A stretch of 64,000 bases of DNA from Thiomicrorhabdus sp963677355 (GTDB lineage Bacteria; Pseudomonadota; Gammaproteobacteria; Thiomicrospirales; Thiomicrospiraceae), in NCBI GenBank assembly GCA_963677355.2, contig CAXXXQ010000002.1, positions 682,001 through 746,000 on the forward strand, given 5' to 3'. Made by a program: the position numbers and the translations under genes. Below are positions 8,408 through 17,279 of this stretch, piece after piece (the stretch's first letter is position 1; each line of letters begins with the position of its first letter). The notes under the pieces are model-generated. The model did not search any database. It was not told where the DNA came from and saw only the letters and a list, made by a program, of their open reading frames with translations.

Positions 8408-9502
8408 TTAAGCGTTTTCTTGCTCAAATTTTTCCAGAAAATCAATCAATGCATCGATTCCCTCTTCCGGCATCGCATTGTAAATGCTCGCACGCATTCC
8501 GCCAAACGCTTTATGGCCTTTCAAACTCAGTAGACCGGCCTGCTTAGATTCTTCTAAAAACTTAGCATCCAACTCATTGTTTTTCAGAGCAAAAGTCACA
8601 TTCATCCAAGAGCGTTCCGATTTTTTAATGCTGTTGCTATAAAGCTCTGAAGCATCAATAAACTCATATAACTTTTGTGCTTTACGCTGATTGATTGCAG
8701 CAATGGCTTTAACGCCGCCACTATTTTTAATCCAATCGAAAACCAAACCTGCCAGATACCAGGCAAAGGTAGCCGGCGTATTGAACATGGATTCATTGTT
8801 CGCGTAGGTTTCCCAGTTCAATAAGGTCGGCGTAATTTCTCGGGCATGTCCAATCAAGTCTTCACGGACGATAACGATTGCCAAACCGGCCGGGCCGATG
8901 TTTTTCTGTGCACCGGCATAAATCATGCCGTACTTGGAAACATCAATTTCACGGCACATGATATTCGAAGACATATCGGCAATAACAGGCTTACCTTGTG
9001 CAAAAATTGTCTCTAGGTGTTCATCTTTAAGCTCTAGTCCGGTAATAGTCTCATTTACACAAATATGGATGTATTTTGCGTCAGCCGAAAATTTCCATTC
9101 GCTCTGATCTGGCACTGCAGTCGGATTAGCCTCTTCTCCTCCAGCAACGACATTGACGTTGGTATAACGAGAAGCTTCTTTGATTGCTTTAGTCGACCAA
9201 ACCCCGGTATTGAGATAGTCGACGGTATCACCCTCTTCTGCAAGATTCAACGGGATCGCCGCGAACTGAAGCGAAGCGCCGCCATGGATAAACAAGACTT
9301 TGTAATTGTCCGGAATATGCATGATCTCGCGTAGATCCGCTTCCATTTGATGCGCAACCGACATGTACTCCTTACTACGGTGACTCATCTCCATGACCGA
9401 CATCCCGGTCTGATTCCAATCTAAAAACTCCGCTTCGGCTTTTCTCATGACGGCTTCGGGAAGCATCGCCGGTCCAGCACTAAAATTAAACGCTCTTGCC
9501 AT
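8408..9502 (-). CDS. serC: Phosphoserine aminotransferase
   Basis: 364 residues, within a few of E. coli SerC (362). Transaminates 3-phosphohydroxypyruvate to phosphoserine, and also serves pyridoxal phosphate synthesis. It starts MARAFNFSAGPAMLPE. The GGASLQFAAIPLNL phosphate loop (about 75-88), the STKAIKEA segment and the PLP lysine in YAGAQKNIGPAGLAIVIV (about 195-212) are typical. It lies 5-6 bases from pheA, as first structural gene after gyrA in the supraoperon, with a gyrA terminator and room for a promoter in 9503-9670. Confidence 0.96.
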   Translation of the reverse strand: MARAFNFSAGPAMLPEAVMRKAEAEFLDWNQTGMSVMEMSHRSKEYMSVAHQMEADLREIMHIPDNYKVLFIHGGASLQFAAIPLNLAEEGDTVDYLNTGVWSTKAIKEASRYTNVNVVAGGEEANPTAVPDQSEWKFSADAKYIHICVNETITGLELKDEHLETIFAQGKPVIADMSSNIMCREIDVSKYGMIYAGAQKNIGPAGLAIVIVREDLIGHAREITPTLLNWETYANNESMFNTPATFAWYLAGLVFDWIKNSGGVKAIAAINQRKAQKLYEFIDASELYSNSIKKSERSWMNVTFALKNNELDAKFLEESKQAGLLSLKGHKAFGGMRASIYNAMPEEGIDALIDFLEKFEQENA

Positions 9503-9570
9503 TTTTTAAACCTTATTATCGTATGCAGCCCCTGCTTGGAGCCTCAACAAGATATGATCCGAACTCTCAA

Positions 9571-9610
9571 ACAAGAAAAAGACTAAACCTGTAAATTCAA
9601 GTCTAGTCTT
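9571..9610 (-). terminator. Terminator after gyrA
   Basis: Minus strand AGACTA and TAGTCT close a stem extended by partly paired bases, followed by TTTTTCTTGT. It separates gyrA from the serC-led operon. Confidence 0.7.
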
Positions 9611-9670
9611 TATCGCATCATATCAATTTATCATGCTACTCAGGGACTGCCTCGCCCCTGCAAATATGTA

Positions 9671-12307
9671 TTACTCTTCAGGAGTCGAAGAAGATTCTTC
9701 TGATGAGTCTGTTCCAACATCATCAGTCTCAGCTGTCTGTACACTTTCTGGTGCAACTTCACCATCTTCCAACAACTCTTCTTCCTCTTCGATATCGACT
9801 ACGGCTAAACCGACAACCTGTTCATCTTTACCAACGTTGATTAGTTTGACACCTTGCGTATTACGACCCACAACCGATATTTCAGAAACACGGGTACGTA
9901 CCAACGTGCCCTTATTGGTAATCAGGACAATTTCCTGCTCTGGCAATACGGATACAGCGGAAACCACATCACCGTTTCTTTCGGTTGTCTTAATCGAGAT
10001 AACCCCTTGACCACCACGATTGATTGTCGAGTAATCATCCGCCGGCGTACACTTACCGAAACCATTTTCGGTCGCAGTTAAAATCAATGCATCCTGCTTA
10101 GCAACCTGCATACTGATGACCTTAGCATCGCTAGTCAGCTTCATACCGCGAACACCGCGTGCTGTACGCCCCATAACACGCACATCAGATTCTTTGAAGC
10201 GGATCGCTTTACCGATATTACTGAAGAGCATGATCTCCTGCTCACCATCGGTCAACGCCGTACCCACCAACTCATCATCATCCAGTAAATCAACCGCAAT
10301 GATACCGTTGGCACGCGGACGCGAGAAATCCTTCAAAGCCACTCGTTTAACGACCGAATTGCGAGTCGCCATGAACACGACACGCTCATCAAAGTCGTCT
10401 ACCGGCAACACGGAAGTGATGTGCTCTCCTTCTTCCAGAGGCAACACATTAACGATCGGCTTACCACGACTGCCTCGGCTAGCCAATGGTAACTGCCAAG
10501 TTTTCTGCCAGTACAACTTACCGCGGTTCGAGAAACACAACAACATGTCGTGCGTACTCGCAACAAACAGTTGACCGACTTCATCTTCTTCCTTCATTGC
10601 CGTTGCCGACTTACCGCGCCCGCCACGTTTCTGGGCTCGGTAATCACTCAGCGGCTGCGTTTTGATGTAGCCGTCTTGTGACAGGGTAACGATACGATCT
10701 TCTTCGGCAATCAGATCCTCTGCATCCAAGTCTTGATAGCTGTAATCTATTTCGGTACGGCGTGCATCACCGAAATTCTCGATGACTTCAAGTAACTCTT
10801 CCTTAACCACTTCGGTCAAACGATCCGGGTTACGAAGAATTTCCAAGAATTCCGCAATCTTTTCAATCAGGCCACGGTACTCTTCAATGATTTTGTCTTG
10901 CTCTAGACCGGTCAAACGGTGTAGACGCATCTCCAGGATGGCTTGCGCCTGAACCGGTGATAACTTGTAAATCTGGCCGTCAGCACCGAAACCTTCCGGT
11001 AAATCTTCCGGACGAACGTCTTTCATTTCAACGCGTTCAAGTAGATCAACAACCGAACCAATGGTCCAGTCACGTTCAAGCATACGCTCTTTGGCAACAG
11101 CCGGACTTGGCGACGCCTTAATCAGCTCGATCATTTCATCGATATTGGTCAGAGCAACCGCTAAACCTTCTAAGATATGCGCTTTTTCACGCGCCTTGCG
11201 CAGATCGAAAATCGTACGTCGAGTCACCACTTTACGGCGGTGTTTAACAAACGCTTCGATTACTTGCTTTAGGTTCAGCAACTTAGGCTGGCCTTCGATC
11301 AGTGCGACCATATTCACACCAAACACGGTCTGCATCGAGGTTTGCTTGTACAAGTTATTGATAATAACTTCAGGCACTTCACCACGGCGAATTTCAATGA
11401 CGATACGCATACCGTCTTTATCCGACTCATCACGTAAACCGGTAATACCTTCGATCTTTTTCTCTTTGACCAACTCGGCGATACGCTCGATCAGCTTAGC
11501 CTTGTTCACCTGATAAGGAATCTCGTGAACGATGATCTGTGACTTACCTGATTTATCGGTCTCAACTGAGGTTTTAGCACGAATCTGCACGCGGCCGCGT
11601 CCGGTTTCATAAGCTTCTCGAATTCCGGAAGTTCCGTTAATCAAGCCATGTGTAGGGAAGTCCGGCCCCGGGATATGCTCCATTAATCCGGCAATATCAA
11701 TATCCGGGTTTTCAATATAGGCCAAGCAAGCATTAACGGTTTCGTTCAGGTTATGAGGCGGAATGTTAGTCGCCATCCCTACCGCGATACCGGAGGAACC
11801 ATTTACCAACAAGTTCGGAATACGAGTAGGCAACACATCCGGTTCAGACTCAGAACCATCATAGTTTTCAGAGAAATTGACCGTTTCTTTTTCAAGATCA
11901 GCCAACAGCTGGTGCGCGATCTTGGCCATACGAATTTCGGTATAACGCATCGCCGCTGGAGAATCCCCATCCACGGAACCGAAGTTACCTTGCCCGTCAA
12001 CCAGCATATAGCGTAGCGAGAACGGCTGCGCCATACGAACAATCGTATCGTAAACAGCCGTATCACCATGCGGGTGGTATTTACCGATCACGTCACCGAC
12101 AATACGTGCCGATTTTTTATAAGGTTTATTGAAATCGTTGCTCAATTCGTTCATCGCGTATAAAACACGACGGTGAACTGGCTTAAGACCATCACGAACA
12201 TCAGGAAGAGCACGTCCTACAATTACGCTCATCGCATAACTTAAATAGGACTGCTCCATTTCATCTTCTAAAGAAATCGGAATAATTTCTCTTGCGAACT
12301 CAGACAT
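9671..12307 (-). CDS. gyrA: DNA gyrase subunit A
   Basis: 878 residues from the ATG at 12307 (MSEFAREIIPISLED). The frame is open for 17 more codons upstream, but from a TTG with no homology. Subunit A cuts and rejoins DNA during negative supercoiling. Catalytic Tyr122 lies in AAMRYTEIRM. The quinolone-determining region reads HPHGDTAVYDT with Thr83 and Asp87, the wild-type residues also found in Pseudomonas. The C-terminal beta-pinwheel has the GyrA box QKRGGRGK, and the protein ends in a very acidic tail of about 40 residues. Divergent from ubiG. Confidence 0.97.
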   Translation of the reverse strand: MSEFAREIIPISLEDEMEQSYLSYAMSVIVGRALPDVRDGLKPVHRRVLYAMNELSNDFNKPYKKSARIVGDVIGKYHPHGDTAVYDTIVRMAQPFSLRYMLVDGQGNFGSVDGDSPAAMRYTEIRMAKIAHQLLADLEKETVNFSENYDGSESEPDVLPTRIPNLLVNGSSGIAVGMATNIPPHNLNETVNACLAYIENPDIDIAGLMEHIPGPDFPTHGLINGTSGIREAYETGRGRVQIRAKTSVETDKSGKSQIIVHEIPYQVNKAKLIERIAELVKEKKIEGITGLRDESDKDGMRIVIEIRRGEVPEVIINNLYKQTSMQTVFGVNMVALIEGQPKLLNLKQVIEAFVKHRRKVVTRRTIFDLRKAREKAHILEGLAVALTNIDEMIELIKASPSPAVAKERMLERDWTIGSVVDLLERVEMKDVRPEDLPEGFGADGQIYKLSPVQAQAILEMRLHRLTGLEQDKIIEEYRGLIEKIAEFLEILRNPDRLTEVVKEELLEVIENFGDARRTEIDYSYQDLDAEDLIAEEDRIVTLSQDGYIKTQPLSDYRAQKRGGRGKSATAMKEEDEVGQLFVASTHDMLLCFSNRGKLYWQKTWQLPLASRGSRGKPIVNVLPLEEGEHITSVLPVDDFDERVVFMATRNSVVKRVALKDFSRPRANGIIAVDLLDDDELVGTALTDGEQEIMLFSNIGKAIRFKESDVRVMGRTARGVRGMKLTSDAKVISMQVAKQDALILTATENGFGKCTPADDYSTINRGGQGVISIKTTERNGDVVSAVSVLPEQEIVLITNKGTLVRTRVSEISVVGRNTQGVKLINVGKDEQVVGLAVVDIEEEEELLEDGEVAPESVQTAETDDVGTDSSEESSSTPEE

Positions 12308-12577
12308 TAAGCTTCTACTCACACTAATGAAAAAAATAAAAATCCCATTATATAGCAAATAAACGGCAAATAAAGCTTATATAGAGCTTAATTATATTTT
12401 CTCGACCCCCTGTCGAGAATTGAATAAAACCTCGTGAAGAGGCTCAAATTTAAAAATATGCCTTTTTTTGAAATTTTTCTTTCAAATTACCGGCATTTTC
12501 CACAACTCAATCTGTCGACCAACTGATAATCCCGTATAATTTCGCTAATTTTATAGAGATTCAAAGAGTATTGAGCT

Positions 12578-13294
12578 ATGTCAGTCGACAGTCCGTTTAT
12601 CAATTCTGATCCACAAGAGCTGGATAACTTCAACCGTCTCTCCAATACTTGGTGGGATAAAGAAGGCGAGTTCGGCGCACTGCATAAAATCAACCCATAC
12701 CGCCTGGAGTTTATTGAAAAACACCTCTCGATAGCCCAGCAGGATATTTTAGATATCGGTTGTGGCGGCGGCATTCTCTCGGAGTCACTTGCTGAGAAAG
12801 GCGCTCAAGTCACCGGCATTGACTTGGCTGAAGAAGTCCTTACGGTTGCTAAATTGCATGGATTAGACTCTGGAGTAAAGGTGAATTACCAGTTAATTGC
12901 CGCTGAAGAATACGCCGAACAGAACCCAGCACAACACGATATTGTCACCTGCATGGAAATGCTCGAACATGTACCGGATCCGGCGTCGATTATCAGAGCG
13001 GCTGCACAAAGCGTCAAAGCCGGAGGCTGGGTTTTCTTTTCGACCTTAAATCGAAACTATAAATCCTATCTGCTGGCTATTTTCGCTGCCGAACAGGTTT
13101 TGAATCTAGTTCCCAAAGGCACCCACACTCACGAGAAGTTCATCACTCCCGCCGAGATGGATGCGATGGCTCGCAGTGCAGACCTGTTTTTGCGTGATTC
13201 GGCCGGAATCGAGTTTAACCCACTGTTAAACCGTTATGGTTTGAATAACGACTTGAGCGTCAACTACCTACTCGCATACCAGAAAGCTGAATAA
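12578..13294 (+). CDS. ubiG: Ubiquinone biosynthesis O-methyltransferase
   Basis: 238-residue SAM-dependent methyltransferase making both O-methylations of the ubiquinone ring. The start MSVDSPFINSDPQELDNFNR, the TWWDKEGEF.ALHKINP.R stretch (about 24-42), SAM motif I DIGCGGGILSE (about 60-70) and CMEMLEHVPDP are diagnostic for UbiG. First gene of a plus-strand set ubiG-mupP-yciK, the same order as in Pseudomonas, transcribed away from gyrA. Confidence 0.96.
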   Translation: MSVDSPFINSDPQELDNFNRLSNTWWDKEGEFGALHKINPYRLEFIEKHLSIAQQDILDIGCGGGILSESLAEKGAQVTGIDLAEEVLTVAKLHGLDSGVKVNYQLIAAEEYAEQNPAQHDIVTCMEMLEHVPDPASIIRAAAQSVKAGGWVFFSTLNRNYKSYLLAIFAAEQVLNLVPKGTHTHEKFITPAEMDAMARSADLFLRDSAGIEFNPLLNRYGLNNDLSVNYLLAYQKAE

Positions 13295-13316
13295 CAATAA
13301 CAATTAAGGCTATTTC

Positions 13317-13979
13317 ATGAGCATCAAATGCATTCTTTTCGATTTGGACGGTACCCTACTGGATACTTCCTATGATTTTGCTTACGCACTTAATCAAACC
13401 TTGAGAGATTTCGATCAACCTGGCTTACGTTATCAGGACATTCGCAAAACCGTCTCTCAAGGCGGCCTTGCCATGACCAAACTGGCTTTTCCCGACCTGT
13501 CCGGCGACGAGCTCGAAGCTAAAAGGCAGCATTTTTTACAGATCTATTTTGAAAATATCGCCAACCACACGCAAATCTTCCCGGGTCTCCAAGCGGGCTT
13601 GAACACGTTGGCTGAGCGTAATATCCCTTGGGGTATCGTCACCAACAAACCTCAGTGGCTGACAGACAAATTATTGGAAAACATTGAATTCCCGTCCTCG
13701 CCTTTATGTGTGGTTGCCGGAGATACTTTAGCTGTGCGCAAACCGCACCCTGAGCCAATGTATCTCGCTGCAGAACAATGCGGCGTGCAAGCGGCAGAAT
13801 GTCTGTATCTTGGAGATCACCCGCGGGATATCGAAGCCGGCATCAATGCCAAAATGAAAACCGGAGCGGCTTTATTCGGCTATCTCCCTGAGCAGGCAGA
13901 AGACAGTGCTTGGCCGGCTGACTATTTCTTTGAAACACCGATTGAAATCAGCCATTTCATCCAACAACTGAATCAATAA
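13317..13979 (+). CDS. mupP: HAD phosphatase, MupP/Gph type
   Basis: 220 residues, HAD family subclass IA. The nucleophile motif FDLDGTLLDT has Asp9 and Asp11, followed by the helical cap. Motif II is in IVTNKP (about 101-106), the conserved Lys is in AVRKPHPEP, and motif IV is YLGDHPRDIEAG. Phosphoglycolate phosphatases look alike, but the position directly between ubiG and a yciK-like SDR matches mupP of Pseudomonas, a MurNAc-6-phosphate phosphatase of cell-wall recycling. The family is certain; the substrate is inferred from synteny. A CO2-fixing host would also need phosphoglycolate phosphatase, so that remains possible. Confidence 0.8.
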   Translation: MSIKCILFDLDGTLLDTSYDFAYALNQTLRDFDQPGLRYQDIRKTVSQGGLAMTKLAFPDLSGDELEAKRQHFLQIYFENIANHTQIFPGLQAGLNTLAERNIPWGIVTNKPQWLTDKLLENIEFPSSPLCVVAGDTLAVRKPHPEPMYLAAEQCGVQAAECLYLGDHPRDIEAGINAKMKTGAALFGYLPEQAEDSAWPADYFFETPIEISHFIQQLNQ

Positions 13980-13994
13980 AAGCATTTACTCGTT

Positions 13995-14699
13995 ATGAAA
14001 ACATACCTCATTACCGGTGCCGCCATGGGACTAGGGCGCGAACTTAGCAAACAACTCGTAGAATCAGGCAATCAGGTTATTTTGCTTGATAAAGAGATGA
14101 AGGCGTTAAACCATCTGTACGATGAACTCAATTCCGATCTGGTTGCACTTTATCCAATGGATTTACTGGGTGCCAATATCGACAACTATAACGAGTTACG
14201 GAAGAACTTGATAGAGGCTTACGGACATATCGATGGCGTCTTCCTAAATGCGGCAATACTACCCGCTTTTACACCGATTGAACATTTCGACTATTCACAA
14301 TGGTATGAAGTGTTACATACCAATCTAAACGCTAACTTTCATCTGATTCAGCAAGGTATTGCGCTAATGAAAACAAATGAAAACGGCAAGCTGATTGCTG
14401 TCACCGATCAAAACATTGCCAAACACCCCGCCTATTATGGTGCTTATGGCGTGGCGAAAGCCGGCTTAACACAGCTAATGGAAACGGTTGCCGCAGAGAC
14501 GCGAAAAAGCGGTTTAAAATGCTACATTGCCAACTTGAACACATTCGCAACAGAGTCTCGAGGCCGTCTTTTCCCGGGCGAAAACCCAACAGCATTACCA
14601 CAAACTGAAGACGTAGCCAGCTTTATCCTGAACGCTATTTTCGAAACCGAATCTCAGCTGCCGGACAAATGCTACGGTGAAGTGATTGAATTAAACTGA
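13995..14699 (+). CDS. Short-chain dehydrogenase, YciK-like
   Basis: 234-residue classical SDR. The cofactor loop is TGAAMGLG (residues 7-14), the NAG-type strand is LNAAILPAF, and the catalytic pair is Tyr151 and Lys155 in YGVAK. It lies 15 bases after the mupP-like gene, where Pseudomonas carries a YciK-family oxidoreductase. The substrate is unknown in the family and cannot be deduced here. No terminator is obvious after it; the unknown gene at 14734 is convergent. Confidence 0.8.
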   Translation: MKTYLITGAAMGLGRELSKQLVESGNQVILLDKEMKALNHLYDELNSDLVALYPMDLLGANIDNYNELRKNLIEAYGHIDGVFLNAAILPAFTPIEHFDYSQWYEVLHTNLNANFHLIQQGIALMKTNENGKLIAVTDQNIAKHPAYYGAYGVAKAGLTQLMETVAAETRKSGLKCYIANLNTFATESRGRLFPGENPTALPQTEDVASFILNAIFETESQLPDKCYGEVIELN

Positions 14700-14733
14700 C
14701 TGATTACGACCAAACGTTTTACGAACTAATAAG

Positions 14734-15021
14734 CTAAAAGCGGCTTTTAAGTGAATCCGTGTTCTCCAACATCATATCGCGAATAATCGAACTCAACGCT
14801 TCATCAAATGAGTAGTGCTGACTCACCATTGAAAAAATATTGGAAGAGTCAATGACCATATATTGTTTATAACGAGATTTCGGATTGGAGACCGAACTTT
14901 CTCCTATTTTTTCCAAATAGTCGCCATTCGAATGAATGCTTTTAAAGACCGGAACCCCTCTATCCCCAAGCACAATCAATAAATGCCGATCCAACATATT
15001 GTCAAACGATAAAGAAAACAT
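14734..15021 (-). CDS. Hypothetical protein of 95 residues
   Basis: Not recognised. The ATG at 15021 is preceded by GAGG at a 7-base spacing, which supports translation. The sequence is soluble-looking, with an N-terminal strand pattern (HLLIVLGDRGVPVFKSI) and a C-terminal helix (YSFDEALSSIIRDMML). It has no signal peptide, no membrane segment and no cysteine. It sits alone between the yciK-like gene and the accessory region containing the ABC ATPase relic and the zinc genes. A small alpha/beta domain is likely; function unknown. Confidence 0.6.
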   Translation of the reverse strand: MFSLSFDNMLDRHLLIVLGDRGVPVFKSIHSNGDYLEKIGESSVSNPKSRYKQYMVIDSSNIFSMVSQHYSFDEALSSIIRDMMLENTDSLKSRF

Positions 15022-15356
15022 AAAAATACCTCGTGCAATTTAGCAGATAACGGTCATTCCCTCCCAGAAGCGACTTTAGAGCAATTAAGGTCTTTGATTA
15101 GGAAACGGACTAGCGATACCCTCAAAAGCGAAACCTTCGAAAGTACAAGAATTAATTCTGACGTTGAATTAAAAAGAAAAGAACGACCGGTCTACTCAAA
15201 ACGAGACCAGTCAATGGAAACTATTTAAAAACATGCCTCAAAGATAAGTAAGCCATGCTTTTAAAATTCACTCCCGAAATTTAAGATAAATCACAAAGAG
15301 TTAGATTGAATTTACCAATTATCGCCAAGATATGCAATCAATAAAGCGATCAAGCT
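15022..15356. other. Intergenic stretch with traces of decayed coding sequence
   Basis: No intact gene. On the plus strand a frame stays open from about 15013 to 15226 (71 codons, ending SMETI-stop) but has no usable start codon or ribosome-binding site, so it may be a relic or chance. A stem of 9-base arms at 15185-15212 is noted separately. Confidence 0.4.
15172..15212 (-). terminator. Possible terminator downstream of the COG0523 gene
   Basis: GACTGGTCT and AGACCGGTC form a 9-base stem (one G-U pair), followed on the minus strand by GTTCTTTTCTTTTT. It lies about 330 bases past the zinc GTPase stop and would end that transcript. Confidence 0.4.
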
Positions 15357-15478
15357 TGCTGCATGACTTTTCGAATCAACTCCGGTGCCGAGTTCAGCAG
15401 TTGTTGAGTGCACGCCTGCTATGGATAGCGCATAATCTCCTCGACCGATCCTCGCTCAACCAATTTACCGTTTTGCAT
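15357..15478 (-). pseudogene. Relic of the 3' end of a YejF-type ABC ATPase gene
   Basis: Bases 15372-15478 align without gaps to 17997-18103, the last coding part of the intact importer ATPase gene, with 7 mismatches in 107 bases (about 93% identity), all transitions. Read in the ancestral frame it gives MQNGKLVERGSVEEIMRYP, then an in-frame TAG where the intact gene has Gln, then QACTQQLLNSAPELIR. Both ends drop abruptly into unrelated sequence. It is a fragment, not a gene, and lies in the same orientation as the intact copy on the far side of the zinc module. Confidence 0.9.
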
Positions 15479-15546
15479 GCTAATTAAATTTGTTTTAGCC
15501 TTGTCAGGAAAACATTCTTGAGACAGACTTTTCCTTTTTTCAAAAT

Positions 15547-16749
15547 TTAAGCTGCATCTGCAAACGGATCCCACATGCTCTGCCAATAGGCAACACCCGC
15601 ATAAAGCTCCTCTTCATTAAGCAGGCACTCATGCAATTGTTTAACCATCTGTTTTTCGTCTAAATCCTGCCCTATGAAGACCAGTTCCTGACGCATATCA
15701 CCAAAAGGCTCAACCCATTTAGAAGCAATAAATTCACGGGATTCCTGATCATCCGGCCACTGTTCTTCCGGCACAGCTTTCCAAAACACTCCTGCCAAAC
15801 CATGATGCGCAATGCCTCCTGCTTGCTGCCAAACATTTGCCACTTGTGGTTGCGAAGCCAACCAAAAATAACCTTTGGAACGCAATAGTTTGCCTTGTGG
15901 TAATTCTTGATGCAGAAAGTTCCACAGTTTTTGCGGATGAAACGGCTTACGCGCTTTAAATACAAAACTGCTAATGCCATACTCTTCGGTTTCCGGCGTA
16001 TGCTCTCCGCGCATTTCTTGTAACCAGCCAGGAGCTTGTCGCGCCTTTTCAAAATCAAACAACCCGGTATTCAATACCTTATCCAACTCAATTTCACCAT
16101 TAGCCATTGGATAAATCTTCGCTTGTGGGTTAAGTTTCAGCAGCGTTGCTTGCAGGGTTTCAATATCCTCCGCGCTGATTAGATCGGTTTTAGAAATGAG
16201 TAATATATCGGCAAATTCCACTTGATCAATCAACAGATCAGCCACCGAACGATCATCTTCCTCGCCCAAGCTTTCTCCAGCTTCTTGCAGAGATTGCGCT
16301 TGATGAAAGTCCTTCAAAAAATTAACACCATCAATAACTGTCACCATCGTATCCAGATTAGCAATATCAGACAGAGAACGTCCAAATTCATCTGCAAAAG
16401 TAAATGTTTCCGCTACCGGCAATGGTTCGGAAATCCCTGTAGACTCAATCAATAGATAATCAAAACGCCCTGACTCGGCAAGCTTGCCCACTTCGATCAA
16501 CAGGTCTTCGCGCAAGGTACAGCAGATACAACCGTTGGACATTTCAACCATTTTCTCCTCAGAACGGTTTAGCTCCACTTCCCCATTCACCAAATCGGCA
16601 TCGATATTAACTTCACTCATATCGTTGACGATAACGGCAACACGCAAGTCTTGGCGATTGTTCAGAATTTGGTTTAACAACGTGGTTTTACCCGCCCCTA
16701 AAAAGCCGGATAAAACTGTGACTGGTAAACGTGATGAATTTTGTGACAT
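15547..16749 (-). CDS. COG0523-family GTPase, putative zinc metallochaperone (ZigA/YeiR-like)
   Basis: 400 residues. G3E GTPase with P-loop GFLGAGKTTLLNQ (15-27), the metal-binding CxCC motif in SNGCICCTLRED (Cys74, Cys76, Cys77), switch ESTGISEPLP and base-recognition SKTDL. A CobW C-terminal domain follows (about 260-385). Such proteins hand zinc to client enzymes during starvation. A strong AGGAGGAG site precedes the ATG, and a Zur-box-like palindrome lies 27 bases upstream, shared with the divergent His-rich gene; zur itself is two genes away. Zinc rather than cobalt or nickel is therefore favoured. Confidence 0.88.
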   Translation of the reverse strand: MSQNSSRLPVTVLSGFLGAGKTTLLNQILNNRQDLRVAVIVNDMSEVNIDADLVNGEVELNRSEEKMVEMSNGCICCTLREDLLIEVGKLAESGRFDYLLIESTGISEPLPVAETFTFADEFGRSLSDIANLDTMVTVIDGVNFLKDFHQAQSLQEAGESLGEEDDRSVADLLIDQVEFADILLISKTDLISAEDIETLQATLLKLNPQAKIYPMANGEIELDKVLNTGLFDFEKARQAPGWLQEMRGEHTPETEEYGISSFVFKARKPFHPQKLWNFLHQELPQGKLLRSKGYFWLASQPQVANVWQQAGGIAHHGLAGVFWKAVPEEQWPDDQESREFIASKWVEPFGDMRQELVFIGQDLDEKQMVKQLHECLLNEEELYAGVAYWQSMWDPFADAA

Positions 16750-16769
16750 GTGACTCCTCCTAACCTGAC

Positions 16770-16798
16770 TTGTAAATGTTATAACATAACAATATAAT
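16770..16798 (+). promoter_or_regulatory. Predicted sigma-70 promoter of the dodecin-like gene
   Basis: TTGTAA (16770-16775) and TATAAT (16793-16798) are separated by 17 bases, and the Zur-like palindrome fills the spacer. On the opposite strand TTGAAA and TATAAC could serve the GTPase gene. Confidence 0.6.
16776..16791. promoter_or_regulatory. Zur-box-like operator
   Basis: ATGTTATAACATAACA contains inverted arms GTTAT/ATAAC around three bases, close to the proteobacterial Zur consensus GTTATAnTATAAC. It lies between the divergent GTPase and dodecin-like genes and within the predicted promoter spacer, the position expected for repression by zinc-loaded Zur. Confidence 0.72.
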
Positions 16799-16929
16799 TT
16801 TCAATTCAAGTCATGGTTAAAGGACTAGCATTAAAAAGCAGAGAGTTTTTACACGAACAACCAAACAGCGTTTTCTATTTAGTTAATTCATTTAGAGTGA
16901 TTTCTCATAATTTAAAGAGGTTTAACAAC

Positions 16930-17211
16930 ATGTCTAAAAACAAATTGGATCTTCATTTAGAGCACAGTGATGTACTTCGCATTATTGGCCATTCTCACCA
17001 AAGCTTTGATGATGCGGTTTCATCTGCTTTACAGCAACTCGCCTGCCCGAGATCCGGTCATGATCATCACCCGCATTTAGAATTTGTTTCTTTTAAAGTC
17101 GTTGAAATGGGCGGCGTGCTAGAACATGACAAGAAAGAAAAGTCTTGTGATGTCACACACTTTTCTATCACCTTAGACGTGGAAGCCAGACATACTCACG
17201 AACATAACTGA
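16930..17211 (+). CDS. Small His-rich dodecin-like protein
   Basis: 93 residues from the ATG at 16930, which has an AAAGAGG site 9 bases upstream. The frame extends back to 16813 without one. The order RIIGHSHQSFDDAVSSAL (strand, then helix), FVSFKVVEMGGVLE and THFSITLDVEAR (two strands) matches the beta-alpha-beta-beta fold of dodecins. It differs by a His cluster in the middle (HDHHPH, 44-49), a His-rich tail (HTHEH, 88-92) and Cys39 and Cys73. With a Zur-like operator upstream, a zinc-binding or zinc-storage role is an attractive inference. The fold call rests on pattern only. Confidence 0.65.
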   Translation: MSKNKLDLHLEHSDVLRIIGHSHQSFDDAVSSALQQLACPRSGHDHHPHLEFVSFKVVEMGGVLEHDKKEKSCDVTHFSITLDVEARHTHEHN

Positions 17212-17279
17212 ATTAATATCAAGATCTGTCGAATACTCGACGGGTCTTATAAATTTCATTTAACTACGTGAGCAATGGA

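Noticed and set aside
11061..11513. 150-codon plus-strand open frame opposite gyrA
   Set aside because: Antisense to the conserved GyrA core, with no start signal and Ser/Arg/Ile bias.
12308..12358. Upstream extension of gyrA from a TTG
   Set aside because: GyrA proteins begin MSE-FAREIIP; the extra residues are hydrophobic and unrelated.
15372..15478. Independent small gene similar to an ABC ATPase C-terminus
   Set aside because: It contains an in-frame TAG and lacks all ATPase motifs, so it is a decayed fragment.
16813..16929. N-terminal extension of the dodecin-like protein
   Set aside because: No ribosome-binding site at 16813 and the extension has no dodecin-like pattern; the ATG at 16930 has AAAGAGG.
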